DNA of 64,000 nucleotides from an uncultured Alphaproteobacteria bacterium (GTDB taxonomy: Bacteria; Pseudomonadota; Alphaproteobacteria; HIMB59), in assembly GCA_902516235.1 (NCBI GenBank), contig CABXXO010000001.1, positions 33,381 to 97,380 of the forward strand, written 5' to 3'. Positions 1 through 9,700 of this stretch are shown piece after piece. Numbering within the stretch: position 1 is the first letter of the stretch; every line of letters starts with the position of its first letter. The position numbers and the translations under genes were made by a program. Under the pieces are notes generated by a model. It saw nothing but the letters and a program-made list of their open reading frames with translations. It made no database searches and was not told the DNA's origin.

Positions 1-1424
1 GTAATATGGTTAGTGAAAATTTATCATCTGATAGCAAAATACCTTTTAATCCTATGGTGAACCCTGGTGCTATTATGACTACAAGTTTAATAAAATCTAA
101 ATCATCTACCACAGAAAGACTAAATTACGTAAGAGAACAAATTGGGAAATCAATTGGTTGGGATAGTGAGGGTAAATCTGGCATAGACATACCACGATTT
201 AATAAAAATATGGCCCGTCAGGAAAATTTTAAAGGATATAATAATATTGCTGCAGGCTTTTTATTGATGGCAACTGGTAATATCCCCTATTCAGACTCTA
301 CTCTTCCTAAAGATAAACTTGCAAATGATAAATATGACTATGATTTTTATTTTGAACCTGCAGTAACAGATGCATTAAAAGTTTATTTCAGTTTATGTTC
401 TTTAGAAATGACTGCAAAAGATGTTGCTGTAGCAGCAGCTACTTTAGCAAATGGTGGAGTTTGTCCACTTACTCAACAAAGAGTATTTGGCCAAAAAACT
501 ATTCGAGATGTATTGCCTGTTGTTCAAACATCTGGCATGTACAACAGTAGTGGACAATTTTTTCAAGAAATTGGTTTACCCTCAAAAAGTGGAGTTGGTG
601 GTGGGATATTATTAGTAGTTCCAAAAGTTATGGGCATATGTATATTTTCGCCGCGTTTGGATTTAGCTGGCAACAGTGTTCGTGGGATAGAGGTAGCTCG
701 AAAAATTACATCTAAGTATTTAGTTCATATTTTTGATAGCACTATGACAGATATTGATCGTGTTGATCCAAGATTGAAGATAGCAAAATGGAGAGCAAAT
801 AATTGTGGTGAAGCAATTTGGGCAGCTAGCTATGGAGATGTAAGAACTTTAGAGAAGTTGTTAGGACAACAAAGAGATTTAAAATATGGTAATTATGACA
901 TTCGCACTCCTTTGCATTTGGCATCAGCTGAGGGTCAGTTAGATGTTGTAAAATTTTTATTAGAAAATGGTGTGAAACCGATACCTGATAGATGGGGAGG
1001 TTACCCAATTTCTGATGCTAGAAATAATAATCATCTAGAAATTGTTGATGAGTTTTTAAAGTTAGATATTGATTACTCTGAACCTTTTCATTTAATTGAA
1101 GAACCAAATGGTAAAACTGATAAAATTGAAAAATATGATGATGAATTAGCGATTATTGAATTTCTTTTTGCAGCATCTGAAAACGATGTTGATGGTCTTA
1201 GACAATTAGTTGCCAAGGGAATACCAATAAATGTAGGAGATAAAGACTCAAGGACTTCTTTACATTTAGCTGCAGCTGAGGGAAGTTTAGAAGCCGTAAA
1301 ATATTTAATTAACCATGGTCATCCCCTATCTGTTCGCGATAGATGGGGAGCCACTCCATTAGATGAAGCTATAAGAGAAAAACGTCAGCATGTGATTGAA
1401 TATATTAAAGAGTTAAGTAAATAG
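1..1424 (+). CDS. glsA: Glutaminase with C-terminal ankyrin repeats (5' truncated by window edge)
   Basis: Glutaminase motifs (NPMVNPGAI, LPSKSGVGGGI); C-terminal ANK repeats (TPLHLASAEGQLDVVKFLLENG, TSLHLAAAEGSLEAVKYLINHG). The reading frame is open upstream of the first Met at 6. Confidence 0.88.
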   Translation, partial: NMVSENLSSDSKIPFNPMVNPGAIMTTSLIKSKSSTTERLNYVREQIGKSIGWDSEGKSGIDIPRFNKNMARQENFKGYNNIAAGFLLMATGNIPYSDSTLPKDKLANDKYDYDFYFEPAVTDALKVYFSLCSLEMTAKDVAVAAATLANGGVCPLTQQRVFGQKTIRDVLPVVQTSGMYNSSGQFFQEIGLPSKSGVGGGILLVVPKVMGICIFSPRLDLAGNSVRGIEVARKITSKYLVHIFDSTMTDIDRVDPRLKIAKWRANNCGEAIWAASYGDVRTLEKLLGQQRDLKYGNYDIRTPLHLASAEGQLDVVKFLLENGVKPIPDRWGGYPISDARNNNHLEIVDEFLKLDIDYSEPFHLIEEPNGKTDKIEKYDDELAIIEFLFAASENDVDGLRQLVAKGIPINVGDKDSRTSLHLAAAEGSLEAVKYLINHGHPLSVRDRWGATPLDEAIREKRQHVIEYIKELSK

Positions 1425-1617
1425 ATTTATTATTAGTTTTAGAATATCGAGAATATATGTTGGATTTCATAAATTCTCTTTACTCCGATTAAATTTATGA
1501 GGTGTTGTTTTTACTTTTGAGTCATTTTACTATTGCTCATCTATAAATTAACAATCATTAAAATTTTAGTTTGTTATTATTTAATTAGTATTTGTAAAGT
1601 TTCAGTTTATTGATTAA

Positions 1618-3015
1618 TTAAAATAACTTTAAATATTCTTTGATTTCCCAATCAGTAGTAGTCGTATGATATCTTGACCACTCATCGTATTTATATCCTA
1701 CAAAATTATTTATCATGGCTTCAGAAAATACTTCTTTAGTTAAAGGGTCTGCAGCAAAAGCATCAATTGCCTCTAGTAAATTTCTTGGAAGACTAGTTAC
1801 TTGTTTTTTCTCTTTTTCAGTTAAATCATACAAACTTTTATTAGTGGCTTTAGGAGGTTTCATGTTCTTATCTATGCCCTCTGTAGCCGCAGCAGCTAAT
1901 AATGAGAAAGTGAGGTATGGATTTTGAGTTAAATCTGAAGCTCTATCCTCAATGCAAAATCTGTTTTGTGGTAATCTTATCATTGCTGATCTATTATTAT
2001 TTCCATAAGTCATGTGAGTTGGTGCCCAAGTATGCATCCCACCATCTAAGCCCTCAACGGTAGGTACAAAGCCATTATATGAGTTTACTGTGGGGCATGC
2101 TAAAGCCGTTATGGCAGCGCCATGCTTTAGTATACCTGCAACAGCGTTATAAGCTTTGTTAGAAAATTTTTCTCCATCTTTATATATATTTTTATTTTTA
2201 TTTTTAATGGAAGCTACACTATGGTTGATATGAGCACCAGATCGCCAGTCACTGATAGTAGTTTTTGGCATGAAAGAGACAAAATATCCATATTTTTTTG
2301 CTATTTCTTTTAGTAGAACTCTTAGAAATACAAACCTATCAGCCATTCCTAGTATATCCGTATAACCAAAATCTAATTCATATTGACCATATGCACCTTC
2401 CGCAACGACGTCATGAAGATCCCATTTCAAATCGTTGTTTAAAATATCAATAATTTCTTTTAAAAAATGCATACCATCTATTGAATATTCAGAGTCATAT
2501 CCGAAAGCTTGCCTTCTTAAATCTATAGGATCTCTATCGATTGCCTTTACAGGTTTATCACCCTCCCACTTCATAAGAAAAAATTCTGGCTCAATACCAA
2601 CAAAAAATTTAAGGTCAGATTTAGCGCTTTGCTTTATCTGTTTTTTTAATGTCATTCTTGGACATACATCGTAAGGTTTATCATTCCAATATAAATCTGC
2701 AAAGACCCATGCACATGTTTTATCCCATGGACATATGAGAAGACTATCTAAATCAGGTAATGGAATTTGATCATTGTCTGCAGGTGTTAATTCTGGAACA
2801 AAGGAAACAGAATGAACAGCAAATTGAGGACCTTTACCCATACAAAGATCTTCAAAGTCAGATATCGGCATAGGTTTAGTCTTTGGACTACCTAAAAAGT
2901 CAATCCAATTCGAATAAATATACTTTACACCTTTCTTTTCTAATTGTTTTTTTAATTGTTTTACTTTTTTTATATCAGGTAAGGCGTCTTTAAAATTTTC
3001 AAAATAATCACTCAA
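1618..3015 (-). CDS. Type III glutamine synthetase / GlnT-GmaS-like ligase (paralog 1)
   Basis: 465 aa; GS-family catalytic motifs (GIEPEFFL, CPTVNSYNGF, NNRSAMIRLP, RFCIEDR, NPYLTFSLLAAA). Confidence 0.82.
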   Translation of the reverse strand: MSDYFENFKDALPDIKKVKQLKKQLEKKGVKYIYSNWIDFLGSPKTKPMPISDFEDLCMGKGPQFAVHSVSFVPELTPADNDQIPLPDLDSLLICPWDKTCAWVFADLYWNDKPYDVCPRMTLKKQIKQSAKSDLKFFVGIEPEFFLMKWEGDKPVKAIDRDPIDLRRQAFGYDSEYSIDGMHFLKEIIDILNNDLKWDLHDVVAEGAYGQYELDFGYTDILGMADRFVFLRVLLKEIAKKYGYFVSFMPKTTISDWRSGAHINHSVASIKNKNKNIYKDGEKFSNKAYNAVAGILKHGAAITALACPTVNSYNGFVPTVEGLDGGMHTWAPTHMTYGNNNRSAMIRLPQNRFCIEDRASDLTQNPYLTFSLLAAAATEGIDKNMKPPKATNKSLYDLTEKEKKQVTSLPRNLLEAIDAFAADPLTKEVFSEAMINNFVGYKYDEWSRYHTTTTDWEIKEYLKLF

Positions 3016-3086
3016 AAGAATTTCTCGCTTTCCGATTTAACAAATTGAAATTATAAGACCATAATATAAAATTTCTACTTGAATTT

Positions 3087-3332
3087 ATGAATATAGAATT
3101 TTTTAAAAGATCTTGGATGAAATTTTATAAAAGAGGTTTCATAACTGGGTTCTTAGTACTGACTTTTATGTTAGTAATTGATCAGTTTTTACAAAATCCC
3201 CTTTTTTTTAGTAAAATAACAAGCATCACGGTTTTTATTTATATTGTCTCTACTATTTTTTTTGCAGCAATATTTTGTGGATTATTAGCTGTAATTTTCA
3301 CAGGAGTAGTGACAATTGTTACAAAAAAATAA
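3087..3332 (+). CDS. Small two-TM membrane protein (DUF2798-like)
   Basis: 81 aa with two hydrophobic segments; KRGFITGFLVLTFML resembles DUF2798 proteins. Confidence 0.5.
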   Translation: MNIEFFKRSWMKFYKRGFITGFLVLTFMLVIDQFLQNPLFFSKITSITVFIYIVSTIFFAAIFCGLLAVIFTGVVTIVTKK

Positions 3333-4073
3333 TTAATTTTCTAAACCGTTCAGCCAATTTACTAACTCGAGTTTACGATCATAAAAATCACTACTCTCTA
3401 ATTGTTCCAAGTTATGAATAAGTTCGCTAAATTTCTCACCAGTCATTTTATCAAGATAATTTGTTTTCCAGTATGTCATTAAATTTCCTATAAAATTGTA
3501 AGGAAGCTCAGGGTGATATTGAGTACAGGTTATATTATATTTTTTATGAACAATAGACTGGATAGAAAAATCATTTTCAGATATGACTTTAAAATCATTT
3601 GGAATATTTTCAACACTATCATAATGATGTCCTGGTGCAGTAAATAGATCTTTTTTGTTTCTATAAATGTAATGATCATTTTTTATTTTTATATTATTTG
3701 CAAACCCAAATTCAGGTATTGATGATTTAGTAATTTTGCCTCCAAGAACGGTTACAAAAACTTGCAATCCCCAACAGCTGCCCCAAATAGGTTTACCAAG
3801 TTCAACTATTTTAGTAAATATTTCTAATTGTTTTTTGTTATGTGAGTTGTTTTCGTAAATATTACCTAAGCCTCCAGTCCATAAAAAAGCATCATAATGA
3901 GAAAAATCATATTCATTAATGTCAATTAAATATGACTTAAGAACTTTAGTTGTATATTTTGAGTTGTAGTCTTTTATAATCTTCTCAAAAAAAGTGTGTT
4001 GGAAAGGGCAATTTGATTTTACATGCTGATCATCATGGTTTTTATCCATACCACTGATAATTAGTAAATTCAA
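3333..4073 (-). CDS. Class I glutamine amidotransferase-like protein (GATase1)
   Basis: Nucleophile elbow GSCWGLQ and C-terminal QYHPEL, typical of a Cys-His-Glu triad. Confidence 0.78.
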   Translation of the reverse strand: MNLLIISGMDKNHDDQHVKSNCPFQHTFFEKIIKDYNSKYTTKVLKSYLIDINEYDFSHYDAFLWTGGLGNIYENNSHNKKQLEIFTKIVELGKPIWGSCWGLQVFVTVLGGKITKSSIPEFGFANNIKIKNDHYIYRNKKDLFTAPGHHYDSVENIPNDFKVISENDFSIQSIVHKKYNITCTQYHPELPYNFIGNLMTYWKTNYLDKMTGEKFSELIHNLEQLESSDFYDRKLELVNWLNGLEN

Positions 4074-4085
4074 AGAAGTTTATTT

Positions 4086-4250
4086 ATCTCTTGTCCACTT
4101 TTTTTTTAAAATTAAATCATAATCACTTTTTGCTACTCTTCTTAAAATAAAATACATAAAGGCAATCCATATTAAAGCAGCTAATAATTTATTATTTATT
4201 ACAGCTTGAATTATGTTTTGGAAGAGTAGGTTTGTGGTATTGTAATCCAT
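4086..4250 (-). CDS. Small single-TM protein (candidate short ORF, not in ORF track)
   Basis: Manual translation MDYNTTNLLFQNIIQAVINNKLLAALIWIAFMYFILRRVAKSDYDLIL...; the 3' end is uncertain by a few bases because it passes through a homopolymer. Confidence 0.35.
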
Positions 4251-4255
4251 ATTTT

Positions 4256-4280
4256 AAGGCGGGGATTTTTTCCCCGCCTT
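4256..4280. terminator. GC-rich hairpin (10-bp perfect stem), possible terminator or attenuator
   Basis: AAGGCGGGGA-TTTTT-TCCCCGCCTT between two short ORFs downstream of amt. Confidence 0.55.
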
Positions 4281-4290
4281 AATTATAACA

Positions 4291-4464
4291 TTATTTAGTT
4301 TTTTTTGCAGTATCTGACTCATGTTTTGCTGCAGCAAATGTAGCAAATATACACAAAGCAATAACAACAAGAGTCCAAAAGATTAGAGTACCTTCACTGT
4401 CAGCAGATGTAAAATAAGCGTCAACACCTTCCCAACTATTTTCAGGTCCTGGCCATGAATTCAT
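4291..4464 (-). CDS. Small single-TM protein downstream of amt (57 aa, not in ORF track)
   Basis: Manual translation MNSWPGPENSWEGVDAYFTSADSEGTLIFWTLVVIALCIFATFAAAKHESDTAKKTK*; RBS-like AAGGAG upstream; co-directional with amt. Confidence 0.6.
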   Translation of the reverse strand: MNSWPGPENSWEGVDAYFTSADSEGTLIFWTLVVIALCIFATFAAAKHESDTAKKTK

Positions 4465-4484
4465 GATTTCTCCTTCCTCATTCG

Positions 4485-5762
4485 TTATTGATAAGCTTTT
4501 AAACCAAGCTCAGCACTGTCAATTCCAGCTTTTTGTACCGCATCTGGTACACGAAGCCAGCCCATCATCTTCATGATATAGGAAAGGCCATATCCTGGAA
4601 CAAATCCAAGTAAGAACATAACAATTGCCCCTACCAATTGACCTCCAAAGCTAGTTGGTGGAATATCGCCGGATGCTGGGTAACCAGAAGCAAAAAGCCC
4701 CATTGCTAATACACCCCAAATACCTGCTACACCGTGAACTGAAATAGCACCAACTGGATCATCGATCTTGAAAATACTGTGTAAATAATTATTCGCAGGA
4801 ATAATAATTACACCACCAACAAAACCTAATACAAAAGCTAATCCTGGATACCAGACATCTAGACCAGAAGCGCATGAGAATATACCTGCAAGTCCTCCAG
4901 ACATCATCCAAAATGGATTACCTTTACTCATCCAGAATGCACCGATCATTCCTCCACCAAGACCCATTAGGGTATTGAAAGCAAATGATGAGAGAGTAGC
5001 TGGAGCACCATAAATATTGATCCATCCACCAAGTTCAGCACCTCCCCATATCAAACAACCACCGAGGAATCCAAAGAAACCAACAATAATCATTAATAAG
5101 CCTATGAATGAAAAACGAAGGTCATGACCTTCAATTTCATTAGCTGTGCCGTCAGCATTATATTTACCAACCCTTGGTCCTAGGTTTAGTACTACACCAA
5201 ATGCAAACCAACCTGCTATCATGTGAACCACACCTGCAGCTCCGACGTCATGATAACCAAATTGGGTTACTAACCATCCATCAGCATGCCAGCCCCATGA
5301 AGCTCCGAGTATCCAAGCTCCTGATCCAAGAACTACTGCTAAGAAAACAAAAGAACTAATTCTTATTCTTTCTAAAACAGATCCAGAGAAAATGGATGCA
5401 GTTGTACATGCAAACAATGTAAATGCTGCCCAGAATATACCTGTGGCTTGATCACTTAACATTGGTCCCATTGATACATTCCATGGTGTTCCATAACCCT
5501 CAAGGTCTATTGGTGTAAAACCACCTGGGAATGCAAGATAAATATACCAACCAAATAACCAGAAAGTTGGTATCATGAATGCGAATGCTAAAAGATTTTT
5601 ACAAGCGGAGGATACAGCATTTTTAAAACGCGATGATCCAACCTCATACATCAAGAAGCCGACGTGAATAGCAATCATTAACGCAGTACACCACCAATAA
5701 AATGCTTCGGTACTAACATTTGCTTGCATCATCACAAACGATTCAAGTTCTTCAAGTGTCAT
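4485..5762 (-). CDS. amt: Ammonium transporter (Amt family)
   Basis: 425 aa polytopic protein; GASWGWHADGW, GAAGVVHMIAGW, DPVGAISVHGVAGIWG. Confidence 0.95.
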   Translation of the reverse strand: MTLEELESFVMMQANVSTEAFYWWCTALMIAIHVGFLMYEVGSSRFKNAVSSACKNLLAFAFMIPTFWLFGWYIYLAFPGGFTPIDLEGYGTPWNVSMGPMLSDQATGIFWAAFTLFACTTASIFSGSVLERIRISSFVFLAVVLGSGAWILGASWGWHADGWLVTQFGYHDVGAAGVVHMIAGWFAFGVVLNLGPRVGKYNADGTANEIEGHDLRFSFIGLLMIIVGFFGFLGGCLIWGGAELGGWINIYGAPATLSSFAFNTLMGLGGGMIGAFWMSKGNPFWMMSGGLAGIFSCASGLDVWYPGLAFVLGFVGGVIIIPANNYLHSIFKIDDPVGAISVHGVAGIWGVLAMGLFASGYPASGDIPPTSFGGQLVGAIVMFLLGFVPGYGLSYIMKMMGWLRVPDAVQKAGIDSAELGLKAYQ

Positions 5763-5969
5763 GTATGACCTCCTTTATGAATTAACAAAATAAAAAAGAT
5801 AAAAAAGATTACTTAAGAATCATTTATATTATCTTTATGTATTTTACTTTTTAATAACTAAATTATAAAATTAATAAAATTAAAAAATAAATTTAAAAAT
5901 TAAATATTATCAATGTGTTTTTAACATATGCAATAAACGCATGTTGAATTATGAAAGAGGAGAAAATAA

Positions 5970-7277
5970 ATGGTAACCAATCTTCATCAGTTCGCTAAGA
6001 AAAATGGAGTGAAATATTTTTTTGTAAGTTTTGTAGATTTATTCGGTGTTCTGAGATCAAAACTTGTGCCTGCAACAGCTATAGATGAAATTCAATCAGA
6101 AGGAGCAGGATTTGCTGGTTTTGCAACATGGTTAGACATGTCACCAGCAGACTCAGATATGTTTGGTATGCCTGATGGTGATAGTGTTATCCAACTTCCT
6201 TGGAATAAGGAAATAGCTTGGGTTGCATCCGATTTATACATGGACGGCAAACCAGTAGAAGCATCACCACGAATTGCATTGAAAAGACAAATAGAAAAAG
6301 CAGCAAAAAAAAATCTTCATATGAAATCTGGAGTTGAATGTGAGTTTTTTTTGGTAAACGAGGATGGAACTTCTTTGTCAGATGTGAGGGATACACAAGC
6401 TAAACCTTGTTATGACTCTTCTGCCTTAATGAGAAGATATGATGTTATCACAGAGATATGTGACTCAATGATTTCATTAGGTTGGAAGCCTTATCAAAAT
6501 GATCATGAAGATGCAAATGGGCAATTTGAAATGAACTGGGATTTTTCAGATTGTTTAATTACTGCCGATAGACATGCATTTTTTAAATTTATGGTAAAAT
6601 CAATTGCTGAAAAACATTCGTTAAGAGCAACTTTCATGCCAAAACCTTTCACAAATTTAACAGGTAACGGATGTCATTGTCATATATCAATCTGGGATAA
6701 AGCAGGTAAAAAAAATATGTTTTTAGATGAAAAAGATGAATTAGGTTTATCAAAAACTGGTTACAATTTCTTGGGCGGCATAATCGAAAGTGCAGACAAA
6801 ATGGCTGCTGTTTTTAATCCTACAGTAAACTCTTATAAAAGAATTAATGGAAGTGTCACTACATCAGGTGCAACATGGTCTCCAAGTTCCATTACATGGG
6901 CTGGTAACAATAGAACACACATGGTTAGAGTTCCTGGAGCAGGTAGATTTGAATTAAGACTTATGGATGGAGCTACAAATCCATATTTACTTCAAGCAGG
7001 CATTCTTCTTTTAGGTTTAGATGGTTTCAATAATAAAAGAGATCCAGGGAAACGATTAGACATTAACATGTACACAGAGGGTCACAAAGCTGGAAAGGTA
7101 AAAAAACTTCCTTTAAACCTTCTTGATGCTATTCGTGATTTTGATAAATCAAAAATTATAAGAGCAGGATTTGGTGATGATTTAGTTAATAGTTATGTAA
7201 AACTTAAAAATCAAGATTGGGGTACCTTTAACAAACATCTTTCTAGTTGGGAGAGAGAAACCACTCTAGACTGTTAA
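5970..7277 (+). CDS. gmaS: Gamma-glutamylmethylamide synthetase / type III glutamine synthetase-like (paralog 2, best GmaS candidate)
   Basis: 435 aa; VECEFFLV, NDHEDANGQFEMNWDFSD, GNGCHCHISIWD, FNPTVNSYKRING, WAGNNRTHMVRVPGAGRFELRLMDGATNPYLLQAG. GmaS versus GlnT cannot be separated by eye. Confidence 0.75.
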   Translation: MVTNLHQFAKKNGVKYFFVSFVDLFGVLRSKLVPATAIDEIQSEGAGFAGFATWLDMSPADSDMFGMPDGDSVIQLPWNKEIAWVASDLYMDGKPVEASPRIALKRQIEKAAKKNLHMKSGVECEFFLVNEDGTSLSDVRDTQAKPCYDSSALMRRYDVITEICDSMISLGWKPYQNDHEDANGQFEMNWDFSDCLITADRHAFFKFMVKSIAEKHSLRATFMPKPFTNLTGNGCHCHISIWDKAGKKNMFLDEKDELGLSKTGYNFLGGIIESADKMAAVFNPTVNSYKRINGSVTTSGATWSPSSITWAGNNRTHMVRVPGAGRFELRLMDGATNPYLLQAGILLLGLDGFNNKRDPGKRLDINMYTEGHKAGKVKKLPLNLLDAIRDFDKSKIIRAGFGDDLVNSYVKLKNQDWGTFNKHLSSWERETTLDC

Positions 7278-7281
7278 ACGA

Positions 7282-7836
7282 ATGACTCCAGAGGTATTAC
7301 AAGAAAAATTTCTTGATTGGCAATGTCAATCAAGAATTCAAGCATTTAGGACACAAAGTGGTAGACCCAATTCTTCTATGGCTCCGATATTACTTGATAA
7401 GAAAGGTAATGAACTCCTAAGAATTATTGTTGTAATATCTGAAAATGATCCAGTAAACACTACAAAACTTTTTGAACATACTTTTAAACGAACATACGAT
7501 CCTGCTGACAGATTTGATAAGATGAATAAATTTTTATCTTCTGAATATTTTATGAATAAAGATAAATTTTCAGACTCTTTGTTTGCTACTTTTCCAAAGA
7601 GCTCAAGTATTTCCAAAAAAGTAGTTAAAGAAGGGTCGTGTATCCTTGATTTTATTCATTTATCAACAAATTACAGGTTGTTTTGTTCTCCATTTATTTT
7701 AGATAAAAATGAGGAACATTGGGAAAATATTTTCTGGCATAATAAAAATTTTAATCCGGGATTGGGGAATGACATCGATGTTATAAAATTTATTCCAAAC
7801 TGGAAAAAGTCAAAGCTAATTAGGATTAAAGATTAA
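7282..7836 (+). CDS. Conserved hypothetical protein, likely translationally coupled to gmaS
   Basis: 184 aa ORF starting 5 nt after the gmaS stop; no family recognised. Confidence 0.6.
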   Translation: MTPEVLQEKFLDWQCQSRIQAFRTQSGRPNSSMAPILLDKKGNELLRIIVVISENDPVNTTKLFEHTFKRTYDPADRFDKMNKFLSSEYFMNKDKFSDSLFATFPKSSSISKKVVKEGSCILDFIHLSTNYRLFCSPFILDKNEEHWENIFWHNKNFNPGLGNDIDVIKFIPNWKKSKLIRIKD

Positions 7837-7852
7837 ATATTTTAGCTTTGGG

Positions 7853-7868
7853 GGGGGCTAAAGCCCCC
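7853..7868. terminator. Hairpin between convergent genes
   Basis: GGGGGC-TAAA-GCCCCC between the ends of 7282..7836(+) and 7883..8356(-). Confidence 0.6.
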
Positions 7869-7882
7869 TAATTTAATAAAAC

Positions 7883-8356
7883 TTATTCGACTAACTTAAA
7901 GTTTTCACCTTTAGCATAGGTTCTTTTTAATTGAACCAATGGATGATTGGGTGACATTTGAAATTTAATAAGTAACTCTCTTGCCAACATATCTCTGTCT
8001 TGTTGGTTTTTTGGAAGTTTAATTTTTTTAGGAAGAGTTATCCAAGCATTTGCGTTTCTGTCAAATACAGCGGGTGTGTCTCCCTCAAAACCCATATGAA
8101 TATCTTCTAACCAGTTTAAATCATCCCATCCCATAATCTCAATGTATTGCTTTAAGAAAGGAGTTAGGTGTTTGTAATCGGGAATTAAGTTTACATCATA
8201 ACGATAACCGATATGTTGACCGATCATTTTTTCTCTTGATGTTTTAATTTCTTTATCTTTTAGCTTAGCCCCACCTACAACTTGGTAACCTTTTGGTTTA
8301 GAAGATTTTTTAGCAGTTTTTTTTGATTTTGCTGATGATGTTTTCTTTTTAACCAT
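7883..8356 (-). CDS. Hypothetical protein with Lys/Ser/Ala-rich N terminus, last gene of the glx-like operon
   Basis: 157 aa; N-term MVKKKTSSAKSKKTAKKSSKPKG; 9 nt after the upstream CDS, same strand. Confidence 0.6.
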   Translation of the reverse strand: MVKKKTSSAKSKKTAKKSSKPKGYQVVGGAKLKDKEIKTSREKMIGQHIGYRYDVNLIPDYKHLTPFLKQYIEIMGWDDLNWLEDIHMGFEGDTPAVFDRNANAWITLPKKIKLPKNQQDRDMLARELLIKFQMSPNHPLVQLKRTYAKGENFKLVE

Positions 8357-8365
8357 TTTTGTCTC

Positions 8366-9700
8366 CTAGATTGAGTGGTAGTTATCGACACCTACAGTCA
8401 AATCTGTTCCAGCTAAAGGTACTTTAGCCATTGCTGATGACTCCATTGTTAGTGCTGCTAAGTCTTCTGGTTCAAGAGAGTGGATATTTGTTTTACCACA
8501 TGCTCTTGCTAACATTTGGCACTCAAGAGTCATTGTGCTTAATAAATTATAAACTCTCTCGGCAGCCTCTGTTGGATCTAATCTACTTCTAAGAACAGGA
8601 TCTTGTGTGGCTACACCGACAGGACACCTACCAGTATGACAGTGATAACAATAACCTGCTTCAACACCCATTTCTTTTTCATAATCGGCTTCAGGAATAT
8701 CTTTATTACAGTTCAAGGCAACTAAACCAGCTGTTCCAATAGCTATTGCGTCAGCTCCTAAGGCTAAAGCTTTGGCCATGTCAGCACCATCTCTGATACC
8801 ACCAGCGAAAACTAATGAAATTTCCCCAGTTTTACCCACGTCGTCAAGAGCTCTTCTTGCTTCTCGAATAGCGCCGATACCAGGAATACCAGTATTTGCT
8901 GCTGCTATATGAGGACCAGCAGCTGTAGAACCTTCCATGGAGTCTAAAAATATTGAGTCAGGATCGCATTTTGCTGCCATTCTAACATCATCATAAACCC
9001 TTGAAGCACCTAACTTCAACTGAATTGGAACTTGATTGTCAGTTAACTCTCTTAATTCTTGTACTTTAAGAGCTAAGTCATCTGGGCCCATCCAGTCTGG
9101 GTGTCTAGCAGGAGATCTTTGATCAATACCAGCAGGTAAAGATCTCATTTCAGCTACTTGGTCTGTAACTTTTTGGCCCATTAAGTGGCCGCCCATTCCA
9201 ACTTTTTGACCTTGTCCAATAAATACTTCAATTGCATCAGCTAGTTGAGCATGGTGCGGATTAAAACCATATCTTGATTGAATACATTGATAGTACCATT
9301 TATGAGAATATCTTCTTTCATCAGGTATCATTCCGCCTTCTCCAGAGCAAGTAGCACTTCCTGCCATTGATGATCCTCTTGCTAAAGCAGTTTTTGCTTC
9401 ATAAGAAAGAGCACCAAAACTCATGCTTGTTATGTAAACAGGTATATCAAGTTTAATAGGATTTTTTGCTCTAGGGCCTATGATAGTCTCGGTTAAACAT
9501 TTCTCTCTGTAACCCTCGATAACAAATCGTGTTAATGTTCCAGGTAAAAATACTAAATCATCCCAGTGAGGAATTTTTTTCATTAAGGCCATGCCACGCA
9601 TACGATAACGACCTAGTTGTGATTTAATGTGAATATCATCCATTACCTCTGGGGTAAAGATTGAGTTTTGTCCTAATAATTGTGTATTACGTTTTGCCAT
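8366..9700 (-). CDS. glxD: FMN-binding glutamate synthase-like large subunit (GlxD/MgsC family), Cys motif retained
   Basis: 444 aa; MSFGALSYEAKTALARGSSMAGSATCSGEGGM, VFAGGIRDGADMAKALALGADA, YCYHCHTGRCPVGVATQDP. Confidence 0.85.
   Translation of the reverse strand: MAKRNTQLLGQNSIFTPEVMDDIHIKSQLGRYRMRGMALMKKIPHWDDLVFLPGTLTRFVIEGYREKCLTETIIGPRAKNPIKLDIPVYITSMSFGALSYEAKTALARGSSMAGSATCSGEGGMIPDERRYSHKWYYQCIQSRYGFNPHHAQLADAIEVFIGQGQKVGMGGHLMGQKVTDQVAEMRSLPAGIDQRSPARHPDWMGPDDLALKVQELRELTDNQVPIQLKLGASRVYDDVRMAAKCDPDSIFLDSMEGSTAAGPHIAAANTGIPGIGAIREARRALDDVGKTGEISLVFAGGIRDGADMAKALALGADAIAIGTAGLVALNCNKDIPEADYEKEMGVEAGYCYHCHTGRCPVGVATQDPVLRSRLDPTEAAERVYNLLSTMTLECQMLARACGKTNIHSLEPEDLAALTMESSAMAKVPLAGTDLTVGVDNYHSI

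Noticed and set aside
826-1008. Antisense ORF of 60 aa in glutaminase-ANK
   Set aside because: Antisense to a well-supported CDS; no recognisable domain.
5923-5945. Imperfect inverted repeat AACATATGC...GCATGTT upstream of gmaS
   Set aside because: Needs a 2-nt bulge and lies in very AT-rich sequence; too weak to call a regulatory site.
5940-5958. CATGTTG-AATTA-TGAAAGA upstream of gmaS as a fifth IclR operator
   Set aside because: The right half and spacer resemble the motif but the left half does not; it is probably a chance half-site near the RBS.
5763-5969. Possible glutamine-sensing RNA or other riboswitch between amt and gmaS
   Set aside because: The region is nearly all A/T with no recognisable conserved core.
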